A DNA stretch of 64,000 nucleotides from Mycolicibacter virginiensis (GCF_022374935.2 NZ_CP092430.2:2418001-2482000), one strand, 5' to 3'. Numbered from the stretch's first letter, positions 17,289-30,136 are shown. Notes: generated by a model from the letters alone, not told the origin. Program-made: numbers and translations.

Positions 17289-17429
17289 CCTTATTGTCTT
17301 GCTCGTCACATCTGAATGGGCGACGGGCGCCACATTGCGTGCGATTCGCGCAGGTGGGCGCGGACTCGGGGCGGCCTCGTCCGTCTGCAAAGGAAGATCA
17401 CCTAAGCAGATGGGTCTACACTGCATCTC

Positions 17430-17762
17430 ATGAAATCGATGACCCTCGCCGCAGCGGTCTTGGGCTTGGCCGTGACCCTGGCAGCACCCGCTCACGCCGA
17501 CCCCGACACCGATTTCGCCCGAGAACTGCACACCTATGGCATCTACGGCCCGCGCGACTACAACGCCTGGTTGGGCAAGATCGTCTGCGAGCGGTTGGAC
17601 AAGGGCGTCGACGGCGACGCGGCCAAGTCGGTCCGCTTCATCACCCCCAACCTGCAGAAGGGCACCAACCAGGCGCAGGCCTGGCAGTTCCTCGGCGCGT
17701 CGGTCAACACCTACTGCCCGGACAAGCGGCCGGTGCTGGAGCGCGCGGCCCAACAAGGCTGA
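17430..17762 (+). CDS. secreted DUF732 protein
   Basis: 110 residues. The Sec signal peptide ends at APAHA. The mature part follows the DUF732 pattern: DTDFARELHTYGI, a conserved Cys before the middle (KIVCERLDKG), AWQFLGASVNTYCPD and a second Cys. This is a common small exported family in mycobacteria with no assigned function. It lies 82 bases before acn on the same strand. Confidence 0.88.
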   Translation: MKSMTLAAAVLGLAVTLAAPAHADPDTDFARELHTYGIYGPRDYNAWLGKIVCERLDKGVDGDAAKSVRFITPNLQKGTNQAQAWQFLGASVNTYCPDKRPVLERAAQQG

Positions 17763-17844
17763 TTGAGGGCCTTCTCCCCCTGGTCCCGTCGGTAAAGCGG
17801 ACTAGGGTCGGTGATAACCGATCCGACCGGTGGGAGGGCCCGCA

Positions 17845-20642
<2,798 letters not shown>

Positions 20643-20643
<1 letters not shown>

Positions 20644-21707
20644 TGGGCACCCGAACGGGGGCGACGGTCTCGGCGACCGGGAGCCGTGAGGCGATCCGCA
20701 CGCTCAACCCGGGCTACTTCGCGCTGGTGATGGCCAGCGGCATGGTGTCGACCGCGATGTATCACCAGAAGTCCCACTGGGTTTCGGTGCTGCTGCTGTG
20801 GGTGACGGTGTTCTCCTACCTGGTGTTGATCGTGGTCTCGACAGTGCGCATCGTCGCCTACCGGCGCGAATTCTTGGCCGATCTCTACGATTCCGGGCGC
20901 GCCTTCGGTCTGTTCACATTCGTCTCGGCCACCAATGTGCTGGGAGCGCGGCTAGTCATCGACGGGCACAGCACCGTCGCAGTCGGCCTGCTGGTGATCA
21001 GCACGCTGACCTGGCTGGTGCTGGGTTATCTGATTCCGTGGACCGCGGTGCTGGGGACCTCCGAGCGGCCGGTGGTGCGCCGGGCCAACGGCACCTGGTT
21101 CATCTGGGTGGTGGCCAGCCAGTCCATTGCGGTGTTGGCCGCGGTGCTCGAGGTGGAGGTGTCCGAGCCGTGGCGCCAAAGCCTGGCGCTGCTCGCGGTG
21201 GTCTCCTGGTCGATCGGGGTATTCCTCTACGGTGCCGCCGGAATCTTTGTCGCGCTGCGGCTGTTGCTCTACCCGCTGCTTCCCGAAGATCTCATCCCGC
21301 AGTACTGGGTCGCGATGGGTGCCACCGCGATCACGGTGCTGGCCGGCGCCCACATCGTCGAGATGGCCGAAGCGCCGATGGTGCACGCCACCCGCGGTCT
21401 GATCGCCGGCACGTCGGTGGTGTTCTGGGCGTTCGGCACCTGGCTGATCCCGCCGATGATCGCCGCCGGAGTGTGGCGCCATGTGGTGCATCGTGTTCCA
21501 CTGCGCTACGAAGCGCCATGGTGGAGTGTGATCTTCCCGCTGGGCATGTACGGGGTGGGCAGTCACTACCTGGGACAGGCCGACCAGCTGCCGATCGTCT
21601 ACTACATCGGTTCGGTCGAGACCTGGATCGCGCTGGGTGCCTGGACCGTTGTGTTCGTCCTGATGCTGCACCACCTGATCCATACCCTGGGTCCCGGGCC
21701 GCGCTAA
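20643..21707 (+). CDS. TDT-family (TehA/SLAC1-like) transporter
   Basis: 354 residues with about ten transmembrane helices. The N-terminus LNPGYFALVMASGMVSTA is the tellurite-resistance/dicarboxylate transporter opening, and the C-terminal GMYGVGSHYLG matches the last conserved helix. The family exports or conducts anions such as C4-dicarboxylates, sulfite or tellurite-related species. Its start overlaps the acn stop, so it may export a TCA acid. Its last four bases overlap the convergent HNH gene. Confidence 0.85.
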
Positions 21708-23182
21708 AACGGGGGTGGGTCGTTGGCGGCGGCGATTCGTCTGGCGTGTTCGGCCGCGGCGGCTTCGATCGCTGCGTCGGCAATGCGTTCCTGGTTGTGG
21801 TTGCGTTCCAGCCAGATCCGGTAGGCCCGATCCTGAGCCCGGGTACGCCGGCGGGTGGGCATCATCACGCCGCGACTACCGGTCGGTGACCACTCGGGCA
21901 GATCCAGCTCGCCGGTGGGGTTGGCTAACTGCGGGAAATACAGGGCACCACCGGGTTTGGTGACATAGGTGTGCCCGGTGGGCGCGGTCCAGATCACCGT
22001 TCCGTCGGGTTCTTGGCGGTCGCGCCACCCAGTGGGCCCGACCCAGAAAGTCTTCAAAAGATGATGGAGCCGGCACAGCAACTTCAGATTGCTCGGATGC
22101 GTAGGCCCGAGCGGCCACGGCACGGTGTGGTCGATGTCGGCGACCTCGGCGGGTCGACCGCATCCGGGAAACCGACACGTGAGATCGCGGCAGCGGATGA
22201 AGTCCGCCAGGGCCGCCGACGGCCGATACCCTGCTTCCGGCGCTGCATCCCGTGGATGACGGACCGTCCGTAGCTTCGCCGATTTTGCGATCGTGCGCAC
22301 TGCGTCGGCCTGCAGGCCACCGAACCCGGGCACATAGCCCGGCACGTCCGAGCGGCCCTCAAGAGTGGCCTGCTCAGCCATCACATGGATCATCACCGCA
22401 CCCACCGAGGCATCGCCAGTGGTAGCCGGGCAATCCGGCGAGCCGCATTCGCACGCCATGATGGCCGCACCCGCGGTCAGTGCCGAGAGGGCGTCGGCGC
22501 GGCGCTGTTGCTTAGTGCGCGGATCCGCCGGGCACACCGTGCCGGCCAACTCATCGAGCCGGTGGTCGAAGGCCAACGCATCGGCGGTGCGCACCTCGCC
22601 GAAGATCTCCGCCAGCCCTGAATGCTGCGGAGTCACCAGGATGTGACGAGATTGATCCAGGATGCGGGCTTCACGCACTGCGGCCGGTTCCACCACCTGC
22701 ACCCAATAGTCGACCGCTTCGACGATCCGGGCCCTCGACCACTTGCCCCACCGGGGCGCATTGCGCTCCAGCCACCGGTCCATCCGCGGGATCGCGTCCG
22801 GATCGATCATCAACTCGGTGCGATGCACTACCGCGGCCACCACCTGGTAATCGACCACACCCGCAGCGAACAACGCCTCCAGCTTGGGCAGCCGCTCAGC
22901 CAAGGCCAATCCCAGCCGCAACTGCCCCGCGGCCCGCCCGCGGCTGATGCCCTGAGCCGCCGCGATCTCCGCAGCCACCGCCTCCCAGCCATCGATGGCC
23001 CAGATCTCCCGAGCGGCAACCTGCTGCTCAGCCAGTCTGCGGTGATACAGCTCAGCCGCGGCGGCGAATACCCGCGCCAGAAAGGCCGCCTGCAGGCGCG
23101 CGGCCGCCTGCATCGCGTCTACCAGACCCGCGTCGTCACGCGCGCGGATGCCCTCCAGCGACGGAAGGGCGGTATCGAACAT
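21704..23182 (-). CDS. HNH endonuclease signature protein (DUF222 / 13E12 family), second copy
   Basis: About 492 residues from MFDTALPSLEGI. The DUF222 helical region is followed by HNH: CRFPGCGRPAEVADIDHTVP, then NLKLLCRLHHLLKTFW. It differs from the copy at 2.4-3.6 kb (DIDH instead of AHHI), so it is a distinct paralogue rather than a recent duplicate. It has a basic C-terminal tail with RTRAQDRAYRIWLERNHN. The role is unknown. Confidence 0.85.
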   Translation of the reverse strand: MFDTALPSLEGIRARDDAGLVDAMQAAARLQAAFLARVFAAAAELYHRRLAEQQVAAREIWAIDGWEAVAAEIAAAQGISRGRAAGQLRLGLALAERLPKLEALFAAGVVDYQVVAAVVHRTELMIDPDAIPRMDRWLERNAPRWGKWSRARIVEAVDYWVQVVEPAAVREARILDQSRHILVTPQHSGLAEIFGEVRTADALAFDHRLDELAGTVCPADPRTKQQRRADALSALTAGAAIMACECGSPDCPATTGDASVGAVMIHVMAEQATLEGRSDVPGYVPGFGGLQADAVRTIAKSAKLRTVRHPRDAAPEAGYRPSAALADFIRCRDLTCRFPGCGRPAEVADIDHTVPWPLGPTHPSNLKLLCRLHHLLKTFWVGPTGWRDRQEPDGTVIWTAPTGHTYVTKPGGALYFPQLANPTGELDLPEWSPTGSRGVMMPTRRRTRAQDRAYRIWLERNHNQERIADAAIEAAAAEHARRIAAANDPPPF

Positions 23183-23226
23183 ACATTCGATTGTACGCGA
23201 ATCCACTGACGTTCGCAGGGCCGTTA

Positions 23227-24291
23227 TCACCCGAGCCGGGCGCCGTCGGCGCCGAAGAAGTGCAGATCGTTCGCGTCGAAGCCCATTGACAGCCGGGCGC
23301 CGCGGCGTATCTCGGTGTTGCCGGGAACCCGGGCGACCACTGATTGCGAGGTCTGCGGGTCAACCGTCGTGCCATACAGGTAGGTGTCGGCACCCAGTTC
23401 CTCGACGAAGTCGACCTCGATACCGATCCCACGATCGGCGATCTGCAGGTGTTCGGGTCGAATACCGACGACCAGTTGCGTTGCAGCTGAAGATACTTCG
23501 CTCGGAACGTCGATCTGATGGCCGCCCAGCGAGACCGCGCCGTCGACGGTGGTGACCGTGAAGAGGTTCATCGCCGGAGACCCGATGAATCCGGCGACGA
23601 ACACATTGGCCGGCGTGCGGTAGAGCTCGCGGGGCGGGGCGCACTGCTGCAGCACTCCGTCGCGCAAGACCGCGACGCGATCCCCCATCGTCATGGCCTC
23701 AACCTGGTCGTGGGTGACATAGACGGTGGTGATCCCCAGTCGCCGCTGCAGTTCGGCGATCTGATTACGGGTCTGTACCCGCAGCATGGCATCCAGGTTC
23801 GACAGCGGCTCGTCCATCAAGAAAACCTGCGGACGGCGCACGATCGCGCGGCCCATCGCGACGCGCTGGCGTTCGCCGCCGGAGAGGTCCTTGGGCTTGC
23901 GCGCCAAGAGCTCGGCCAGCCCCAGCAGCTGGGCGGCTTCGGCTACCCGCGCGCGGATCTCGGCCTTCGGGGTCTTGGCCACCTTCAGGGCGAAGCCCAT
24001 GTTCTGCGCCACGGTCATGTGCGGATACAGGGCATAGTTCTGGAACACCATGGCGATGTCGCGATGGCCGGGATCGGTGGCGGTGACATCGGTATCCCCG
24101 ATGTAGATCTGACCGGCGTCAACGGGTTCCAGGCCGGCCAGCATCCGCAGCGTCGTCGTCTTGCCGCAACCCGAGGGCCCGACGAGCACCATGAACTCAC
24201 CGTCTTCGACCGCAAGGTTCAACGCGTCGAGGGCGGGGCGATCGGTACCCGGATAGTGCCGGGTCACCGAGTCGAAGGTCACTGAGGCCAC
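23227..24291 (-). CDS. sugar ABC transporter ATP-binding protein (MalK/UgpC type)
   Basis: 354 residues from GTG behind GAGGAG; an ATG eight codons earlier is possible. Walker A is GPSGCGKT (38-45), the signature LSGGERQRVAMGRAIV, Walker B VFLMDEPLSNLD, and the C-terminal TOBE/OB domain VVGIRPEHLQIAD is typical of carbohydrate importers. It energises uptake with the two permeases and lipoprotein encoded just upstream. The gene set and order match M. tuberculosis Rv2038c-Rv2041c. Confidence 0.93.
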   Translation of the reverse strand: MASVTFDSVTRHYPGTDRPALDALNLAVEDGEFMVLVGPSGCGKTTTLRMLAGLEPVDAGQIYIGDTDVTATDPGHRDIAMVFQNYALYPHMTVAQNMGFALKVAKTPKAEIRARVAEAAQLLGLAELLARKPKDLSGGERQRVAMGRAIVRRPQVFLMDEPLSNLDAMLRVQTRNQIAELQRRLGITTVYVTHDQVEAMTMGDRVAVLRDGVLQQCAPPRELYRTPANVFVAGFIGSPAMNLFTVTTVDGAVSLGGHQIDVPSEVSSAATQLVVGIRPEHLQIADRGIGIEVDFVEELGADTYLYGTTVDPQTSQSVVARVPGNTEIRRGARLSMGFDANDLHFFGADGARLG

Positions 24292-24304
24292 TGCGCTCTC
24301 CTCA

Positions 24305-25144
24305 CTACCGTCCACCGAAGCCCGTGGCCGCGATCCCGCTGACGAAGGACCGCTGGGCGATCGCGTAGATGATCACCAGTGGGGCCAACATCAGCATGGA
24401 TGCGGCCATCAGCACCGGCCATTCGGCGACGTACTCCCCCTGCATCCACACCAACCCGAGGGTCAGGGTGGCGATGCCCTTGCGCTGGATCATCAGCAGC
24501 GGCCACAGAAAGTCATTCCAGACGTTGATCCAGGTCAGCACCGCCAGCACCATCACCGCAGGTTTGGCGTGCGGCAACAGAATCCGCCAATAGATCGCCC
24601 ACGGTGAGCAGCCGTCCAAGATCGCGGCCTCCTCCAGATCGATAGGCAGGGTGGCGAAGAACTGTCGCATCAGATAGGTGCCGAACGCGCTGCCGAACAG
24701 ACCGGGGATGATCATCGCCCACATGGTGTCGGTCCACCCGAACACCCGCATCAAGATGAACTGCGGAATCACAGTGACCGTCAACGGCACCATCAGCGTG
24801 GCCAGATACAGCACGAACAGCGTGTCACGGCCGGTGAACGGCAGCCGGGCGAAGGCATAGCCGGCCAGCGAACAGAAGAACACCTGCCCCGCCGTTACGC
24901 AGCCGGCGTAGAGAATGGTGTTGAACAGCATCCGCCAGAACGGCATTCGGGCGAACACTTCGATGTAGTTGGACCATTGCGGATGGGCTGGCAACAGTAT
25001 CGGCTGGCTGATCTCGGCCTGGCGCTTCAGTGAGCCCGACAGCGCCCACAGAATCGGGAACAAGGCGCAGGCGGTGACGGCGCCCAATCCCGCGTAGACG
25101 CCCAGCAGCCCGGCAATGCGATGCCGCGTTCGTGGGCCGGTCAC
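24305..25144 (-). CDS. sugar ABC transporter permease (MalG/UgpE type)
   Basis: 279 residues, six TM helices, with the EAA loop EEAAILDGCSPWAIYWRILLPHAKP that contacts the ATPase. The GTG start overlaps the upstream permease stop as GTGA. It pairs with the next permease to form the import channel; Rv2039c-like. Confidence 0.93.
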   Translation of the reverse strand: MTGPRTRHRIAGLLGVYAGLGAVTACALFPILWALSGSLKRQAEISQPILLPAHPQWSNYIEVFARMPFWRMLFNTILYAGCVTAGQVFFCSLAGYAFARLPFTGRDTLFVLYLATLMVPLTVTVIPQFILMRVFGWTDTMWAMIIPGLFGSAFGTYLMRQFFATLPIDLEEAAILDGCSPWAIYWRILLPHAKPAVMVLAVLTWINVWNDFLWPLLMIQRKGIATLTLGLVWMQGEYVAEWPVLMAASMLMLAPLVIIYAIAQRSFVSGIAATGFGGR

Positions 25145-26025
25145 TGGTCCACCGCGTTCCTGCGTGACAAGCGCAGTTGGACGACGGTCAGGACCAGCAG
25201 CACGGCAAACATCACCCAGGCCAGCGCGGACGCATACCCGAAGTCCAAGAAGGCAAAGGCCTGCTGGAACAGCATGATGGCCAACACGTAAGTACCGGTC
25301 TCGGGCCCGCCGCTGCTGCCGGTGAGCACGTACACCAGATCGAATGCCTGGAATGCGTTGATCACCGAGATCACCACCACAAACCACACCGCGCCGCGGA
25401 TCATCGGCACCGTGATGGACACGAAGCGCCGCACCTCGCCGGCGCCGTCGATGCGGGCTGCCTCGTGCAGGGAGTCGGGCACGCCCTGCATGGCCGCCAG
25501 CAGGATCACCGTCGCAAACGGCACGCTCTTCCAGACGCTGACCAGACACAACGAGGCCATCGCCCAGTGCGGTTCGGTGAGCCAGGGCACCGGTGCGATG
25601 CCGATCCAGCCGAGCATGATGTTGAGCAGGCCGCTGTCGGTGTTGAACACGAACTGCCACACCACCGCGATCACCACCGAGGACACCGCCAACGGCAGAA
25701 AGGCGATCGCCCGAAACACGCCGATTCCCTTGATCTTCCGGTTCAGCAGTCCCGCCACCGCCAGGCTGATCAGCACCGTCGGGATCACGGTGCCCAGGGT
25801 GAACACCGTCGTATTGCGGACCGCGATGCCCAACAGCGGGTCAGCGGTGAACAGGTCGCGATAGTTCGCGGCGCCGACGAACATCGGCGGCGTAAACAGA
25901 TCCCATCGCTGAAAGCTCATGTAGAGCGAGAAGGCCAGCGGGAACGCCATGAACACCGCGACCGCCGCCAGGTTCGGGGCGATGAACCAGCGTCCTGCGC
26001 GTGCTCGTCTGCGGGTGGGATTCAT
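25141..26025 (-). CDS. sugar ABC transporter permease (MalF/UgpA type)
   Basis: 294 residues. A basic N-terminus (MNPTRRRARAGR) is followed by six TM helices and the EAA motif HEAARIDGAGEVRRFVSITVP. The ATG overlaps the stop of the binding protein (ATGA). Rv2040c-like. Confidence 0.93.
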   Translation of the reverse strand: MNPTRRRARAGRWFIAPNLAAVAVFMAFPLAFSLYMSFQRWDLFTPPMFVGAANYRDLFTADPLLGIAVRNTTVFTLGTVIPTVLISLAVAGLLNRKIKGIGVFRAIAFLPLAVSSVVIAVVWQFVFNTDSGLLNIMLGWIGIAPVPWLTEPHWAMASLCLVSVWKSVPFATVILLAAMQGVPDSLHEAARIDGAGEVRRFVSITVPMIRGAVWFVVVISVINAFQAFDLVYVLTGSSGGPETGTYVLAIMLFQQAFAFLDFGYASALAWVMFAVLLVLTVVQLRLSRRNAVDQ

Positions 26026-27362
26026 GCGGTGGCCAACACTTCGTCGATCTGCGGCGTAAGCCCACGTTTGAGAGAAGCCGCGGGGCGCTTGCCGCGCAGT
26101 ACCGGCCCGATCGCGCGGTCCATCAGCGCGTGGACCTTCTGCCAGTCCGGGGAGATCGGCAGTCCTTCGGAATGCGCCGGGCCGCCGGTCAGCACCGCAA
26201 GGTTGCGGATCCCGGTGTGCGCGGCGGTGAATCCGGGCGTGTCGATCGCCGAGCGCAATACCGGCACGAACAGCCCGGACTCGCCGATCAGCCGCTGTCC
26301 CACCGGCCCCGCCGCGAATTTGACGAATTCCCAGGCCTGTTCCCGATGGCGGCTGTCGGCGGCAATGGCCAGGCCGGTGCTGCCGATCGCGGATTGAGCC
26401 GCCATGCCCTTGGCTGCGGCAGCCGGTCCGGTCGGCAGCACCGCCACGTCGAATTCCAGCTCCTGCGCTTGGACGAAGGTCTGGTAGCGCCAGTGCCCAC
26501 CGAGCGCCATCGCCGCGTTGCCCGCGGTGAACAGGCCCATCGTGGAGATGGACTGGGTGTCCGCGGCGGCGGGCGCCACGCGATGCACGTTGGACAGGTC
26601 GGAGTAGAACTGGATGCCGGCGAGAAAGTCGTCGTCGTCGAAGTTCAGGTGCGTCGGGTTGACGCGCGGCACTGCCCACGGCACCCCGTTGTTCATGCCG
26701 AACAGTGCCGCGGAGTACGGCGGCGACCAGGTGTCGACGAAACCCCACTGGGTGACTCGGCCGTTTTCGGACCGCCGGGTGAGTGCGGCGGCGGTGGCCA
26801 GGAACTCGTCGAACGTCCAGGGCGTGTCCCAGCGGCCCGGCGGTGGCGGCACACCGGCGTCAGCGAAGATCTTGGTGTTGTAGAACAGGAACGCACCCGA
26901 CCACTGCTCCGGGAACGCGTACTGGCCGCCGTTGAAGCCGAACGTCTCGTAGAGCGCGGGGATGCTGTCGGAGCGGAGCGCCGCCGCGAACTGCCGATCC
27001 CGTTCCAGCAGAGTGTTCAAGTCCAACAGCACACCGCGGTCGGCAAGTCCGGCGTAGTTGAACTCCCACGCCATCAGCACATCCGGGCATTTCCCGCCGG
27101 CGCAGAACGTCGACATCTGCTGGGTCGGGTCGCCGCCGGCCAGAATCGTGCGCACCCGAATGTCGGGGTGTTCGTGCTGGAACGCGTTGACGATCCGCAT
27201 CCGGGCGTCGGCTTCTTCGGGATTGGCCGCGAAGAAGAACGTGAGGGTGTCGTCGTCGCTGCCGCAGGCTGACATCGCGGGCAACACTGCTGCGGCCCCG
27301 ATCGCTCCGGCGCCGCGCAGCACGCTGCGGCGCGTCAGCGATCGTGCACCGGAGGCCAGCAC
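26022..27362 (-). CDS. extracellular sugar-binding lipoprotein of ABC transporter
   Basis: About 446 residues from GTG. The twin-arginine signal LTRRSVLRGAGAIGAAAVL ends in the lipobox MSAC, so it is probably a Tat-exported lipoprotein. The mature part is a family 1 solute-binding protein (TLTFFFAANPEEADARMRIV, WSGAFLFYNTKIFADAG). It is Rv2041c-like. The ligand is not evident. The gene begins 11 bases after the YhgE stop and so is probably cotranscribed with it, unlike in M. tuberculosis. Confidence 0.9.
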   Translation of the reverse strand: MLASGARSLTRRSVLRGAGAIGAAAVLPAMSACGSDDDTLTFFFAANPEEADARMRIVNAFQHEHPDIRVRTILAGGDPTQQMSTFCAGGKCPDVLMAWEFNYAGLADRGVLLDLNTLLERDRQFAAALRSDSIPALYETFGFNGGQYAFPEQWSGAFLFYNTKIFADAGVPPPPGRWDTPWTFDEFLATAAALTRRSENGRVTQWGFVDTWSPPYSAALFGMNNGVPWAVPRVNPTHLNFDDDDFLAGIQFYSDLSNVHRVAPAAADTQSISTMGLFTAGNAAMALGGHWRYQTFVQAQELEFDVAVLPTGPAAAAKGMAAQSAIGSTGLAIAADSRHREQAWEFVKFAAGPVGQRLIGESGLFVPVLRSAIDTPGFTAAHTGIRNLAVLTGGPAHSEGLPISPDWQKVHALMDRAIGPVLRGKRPAASLKRGLTPQIDEVLATA

Positions 27363-27373
27363 CCGCGAAACCG

Positions 27374-29287
27374 TCAGACTTCGATCGGCGGGTAGAGGCG
27401 TTCGAGGGTGAACTGACGATCTCGGCGCGCAGCCCAGGAGCTGGCGACAAGTGACACCACCAGGATCCCGGCCAACACAGCAACCGACGTCCACAGCCGC
27501 TCGTCAATACCGCCGACGGTCAGTTGGCGTAACCCGTTGACGGCGTAGGTCATCGGGTCGTAGGGATGCAATATCTGGAACGGTTTCGCCGTGGTCTCCA
27601 CCGGATACACCCCGCCGGAGGACACCAGCTGAAACATCAGGAAGGCCAGGGTGAACACCCGGCCCACGGCCACACCGAGCACGGCGTTGAACGCCTGGAT
27701 CATCGCCAGGAACGACGCGGCGATCAACGCCAGGAAGGCGACCATGCCCAAGGCGTGTCGGGCCTGCAGCCCCACGCCGAAGTGCACCACCGTGTACATG
27801 AGCAAGACCTGGCACACCCCCAGCAGCAGGGCCGGCCAGTACGAGGCCAGCACCACCCGCAGCGCGCCAAGGCCGTTGACGATGGCGCGAGTCTGCAGCG
27901 GGGTCAACAACATCCACACGATCAGCGAGCCGATGAACAACGCCAGCGGCAAGAAGAACGGGGCGAACCCGGTGCCGAAGGTGGCGGCTTGATGAGTGAA
28001 GTCCATGTCCACCCCGACCGGGCTGGCCAGGATTGCCGCGACGTCGACACGTTGCTGGTCGGTGATGGTCGAGGCACGCTGGTCGGCCTCGCCCAGTCCC
28101 GACGCCAGCTGGGCGGCGCCGTCCTTGAGCTGATTGCTGCCATCGGTCAGTTGGACCAGGCCGTCGCTGAGCTGGTTCGCCCCGGCTACCAGCGCGGTGG
28201 CGCCGTCGCGCAGCGCGACCACATCCGACCGGAGACCGCCGTCGAGGGCGTGGGTCATGAAGGTGCGCAACCCGCTGTTGGGATTGGCCAGATCGTTCTC
28301 CAGCCGTTGGGTGTCGGCGCGCAGCTGATTCAGGCCCTCGTCGGTGGCCGGGTCCAGTCCCTCGACATCGAGCAGCCGCTGGGCGCCGGCGAGGGTGTCG
28401 CCGAGCCCGCGGACCGCCGGATCTGGGTTGGCGCGCAAGGCGTCCACCACCTGGTTGACGATCCCCGCGGCCTGTTGGTAGTTGATGTTGAGCGACGCGA
28501 TCCGGTCGCTGACCGTCTTGAGGTTGCCGCTGAGGCTCGCCGCGGCAGCGCCGGCGGCGTTCGGGTCGAAGCCCATGTTGGCGAGGTCATCGGTCACCTT
28601 GAGCAACGGATCGGTCGCCTGTTGGACACCATGGTTCAGCTGGCGGATTCCGTCCGCGAGCGCCGCCGAGCCGTCCCGGGCCGTGCCCATGTTGTCGGCC
28701 AACGTTTTTGACCCGTCCGAGAGCTGGCCGGCTCCATCCGCCGCCTTCTTGACCTCGTCGGTCACCTGGGTCAGCGCGGTTCCGATCACCTGTTGGCCGA
28801 CCTTGGAGCTCACTTCGTTGAGCACCTCGCGGGCGGCGTTCTGCCCCATGACCGAAGCCAGGTAGTTGTTGGCATCGTTGAACCGGAACTGGATCTCTGC
28901 CTTCTGCGGATGCGGGCCCGCCGGGGACACCACCGCCGTGCTGAAGTCAGAGGGCAGGGTGATCGAGAAGTAATAGGTTCCTTCGGAAACACCCTTGACG
29001 GCTTCGCTTTCCGACACCTGATGCAGATCGAGCTGCTTAGAGTCGACCAGCGCGCGGGTCACCTCGTCACCGGCATGCAACTGTTCCCCGGAGACCACCG
29101 CGCCGGTGTCCTCGTTGACCAAGGCGACCGGGATCTTGTCGATGGCGGCGAACGGATTCCAGAACGCCCACAGGTACATCGCGCCGTACAGCAGCGGCAG
29201 CACGATTATGGTGATCAGGGCCAAACGCGGCATGGTGCCACGCGAGTAGCGTTTGAGGTCGGTTCCCAGCGACATTCCGGCGAGCAT
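27374..29287 (-). CDS. YhgE/Pip-family ABC-2 type membrane protein
   Basis: 637 residues. An N-terminal TM helix (ITIIVLPLLYGAMYLWAFW) precedes a long extracellular part with repeated heptad-like segments (GQLSDGSKTLADN, GSAALADGIRQLN, ANQLSDGLVQLTDGSNQL). Five or so C-terminal TM helices follow. This is the phage-infection-protein/YhgE layout. A dedicated ATPase gene lies two bases upstream. The substrate is unknown; envelope export or stress resistance has been proposed for the family. Confidence 0.85.
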   Translation of the reverse strand: MLAGMSLGTDLKRYSRGTMPRLALITIIVLPLLYGAMYLWAFWNPFAAIDKIPVALVNEDTGAVVSGEQLHAGDEVTRALVDSKQLDLHQVSESEAVKGVSEGTYYFSITLPSDFSTAVVSPAGPHPQKAEIQFRFNDANNYLASVMGQNAAREVLNEVSSKVGQQVIGTALTQVTDEVKKAADGAGQLSDGSKTLADNMGTARDGSAALADGIRQLNHGVQQATDPLLKVTDDLANMGFDPNAAGAAAASLSGNLKTVSDRIASLNINYQQAAGIVNQVVDALRANPDPAVRGLGDTLAGAQRLLDVEGLDPATDEGLNQLRADTQRLENDLANPNSGLRTFMTHALDGGLRSDVVALRDGATALVAGANQLSDGLVQLTDGSNQLKDGAAQLASGLGEADQRASTITDQQRVDVAAILASPVGVDMDFTHQAATFGTGFAPFFLPLALFIGSLIVWMLLTPLQTRAIVNGLGALRVVLASYWPALLLGVCQVLLMYTVVHFGVGLQARHALGMVAFLALIAASFLAMIQAFNAVLGVAVGRVFTLAFLMFQLVSSGGVYPVETTAKPFQILHPYDPMTYAVNGLRQLTVGGIDERLWTSVAVLAGILVVSLVASSWAARRDRQFTLERLYPPIEV

Positions 29288-29289
29288 GG

Positions 29290-30051
29290 TCAGCGGTTCC
29301 CCTTCTCGTGCCGGCCGGGAACGAGCTCAGCACGCTCCAGACGGTCGACGGTGATCTGCCCGGCGAGCCCGAACCCGTCGGGAATCGGATTGGCCGATGA
29401 GGTGATCACGGTCTGCTTCTCCCCCAGCGCCACCAGCCGAGTAAGCAGGATGGCGCGATCGCGACTGTTCTTGATCTCGTCGATGCTGCCGACCACCAGC
29501 AGCGGTGGACGTGCGGTGTTGGCCAGTGCGATGCGCAGCAACAACCCGGTCATTTCGTCGAGGTGCTCGACGTAGTCGTGCAGTTGGGGTACCGGCAGGT
29601 CACCGAAGACCGGGCCGCAGATCGCGTCGCGCTCGGCATCACCGGCGCGGCGGATCAACTGGTACCAGGGTGCATCCCAGCGGATCTGTTCGGTGATCAG
29701 GTCTGCCACCGTCACCGACTCGTAGATCGCATCGATCTGTTCGATACCGGCCAGGGCAGCGACGCCGAAGATGTCGCGGGCCTTGCTGTGCCCGAGCACG
29801 GTGAGCGTGCCCGACGACGGCTTCATCCGGCCGGCCAGGTTCATCATCAGGGCGGTGCGACCCGAGCCGGGCGGGCCGACCAACACGGTGGTGCCGCCGG
29901 CCGGGATATCCAGGTCAAGCGGTCCGAAGACGCGCCCCCACGGCCCGGTCATGGTGATGCCGCGGGCCGTCACGGCCGGCGGTGACGGCGCTGCCTCCGT
30001 ACTCTCCCCTGCCGCCGTGGTCTCCCCCGCGGCCGTCGTTTCGTCTGGCAT
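29290..30051 (-). CDS. ATP-binding subunit paired with YhgE, atypical Walker A
   Basis: 253 residues. A Thr/Glu/Ala-rich head (TTAAGETTAAGE) precedes an ABC-like fold. Walker A reads GPPGSGRT (59-66), with Arg where nearly all P-loops have Lys. The LSGGQ signature is replaced by EHLDEMTGLLLRIALAN, and Walker B is LLVVGSIDEI. It is probably the partner of the YhgE protein, though the motif changes question normal ATP hydrolysis. Confidence 0.75.
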   Translation of the reverse strand: MPDETTAAGETTAAGESTEAAPSPPAVTARGITMTGPWGRVFGPLDLDIPAGGTTVLVGPPGSGRTALMMNLAGRMKPSSGTLTVLGHSKARDIFGVAALAGIEQIDAIYESVTVADLITEQIRWDAPWYQLIRRAGDAERDAICGPVFGDLPVPQLHDYVEHLDEMTGLLLRIALANTARPPLLVVGSIDEIKNSRDRAILLTRLVALGEKQTVITSSANPIPDGFGLAGQITVDRLERAELVPGRHEKGNR

Positions 30052-30136
30052 GGACGCCCCCTCACACATCGGTTCGCGTGACCCATCAAAGCAGAACCGG
30101 CAGCCATGGGCGGCCGTCACGTGTTCTTGCAGCGGA

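Noticed and set aside
25177-27272. Long open frames (over 400 codons) on the plus strand opposite the sugar ABC genes
   Set aside because: Composition is that of an antisense shadow (His/Arg/Gly-rich, no domains), and the minus-strand genes carry complete transporter motifs.
27566-28711. 381-codon plus-strand frame opposite the YhgE gene
   Set aside because: Mirror of the repeated heptads of YhgE; no independent evidence.
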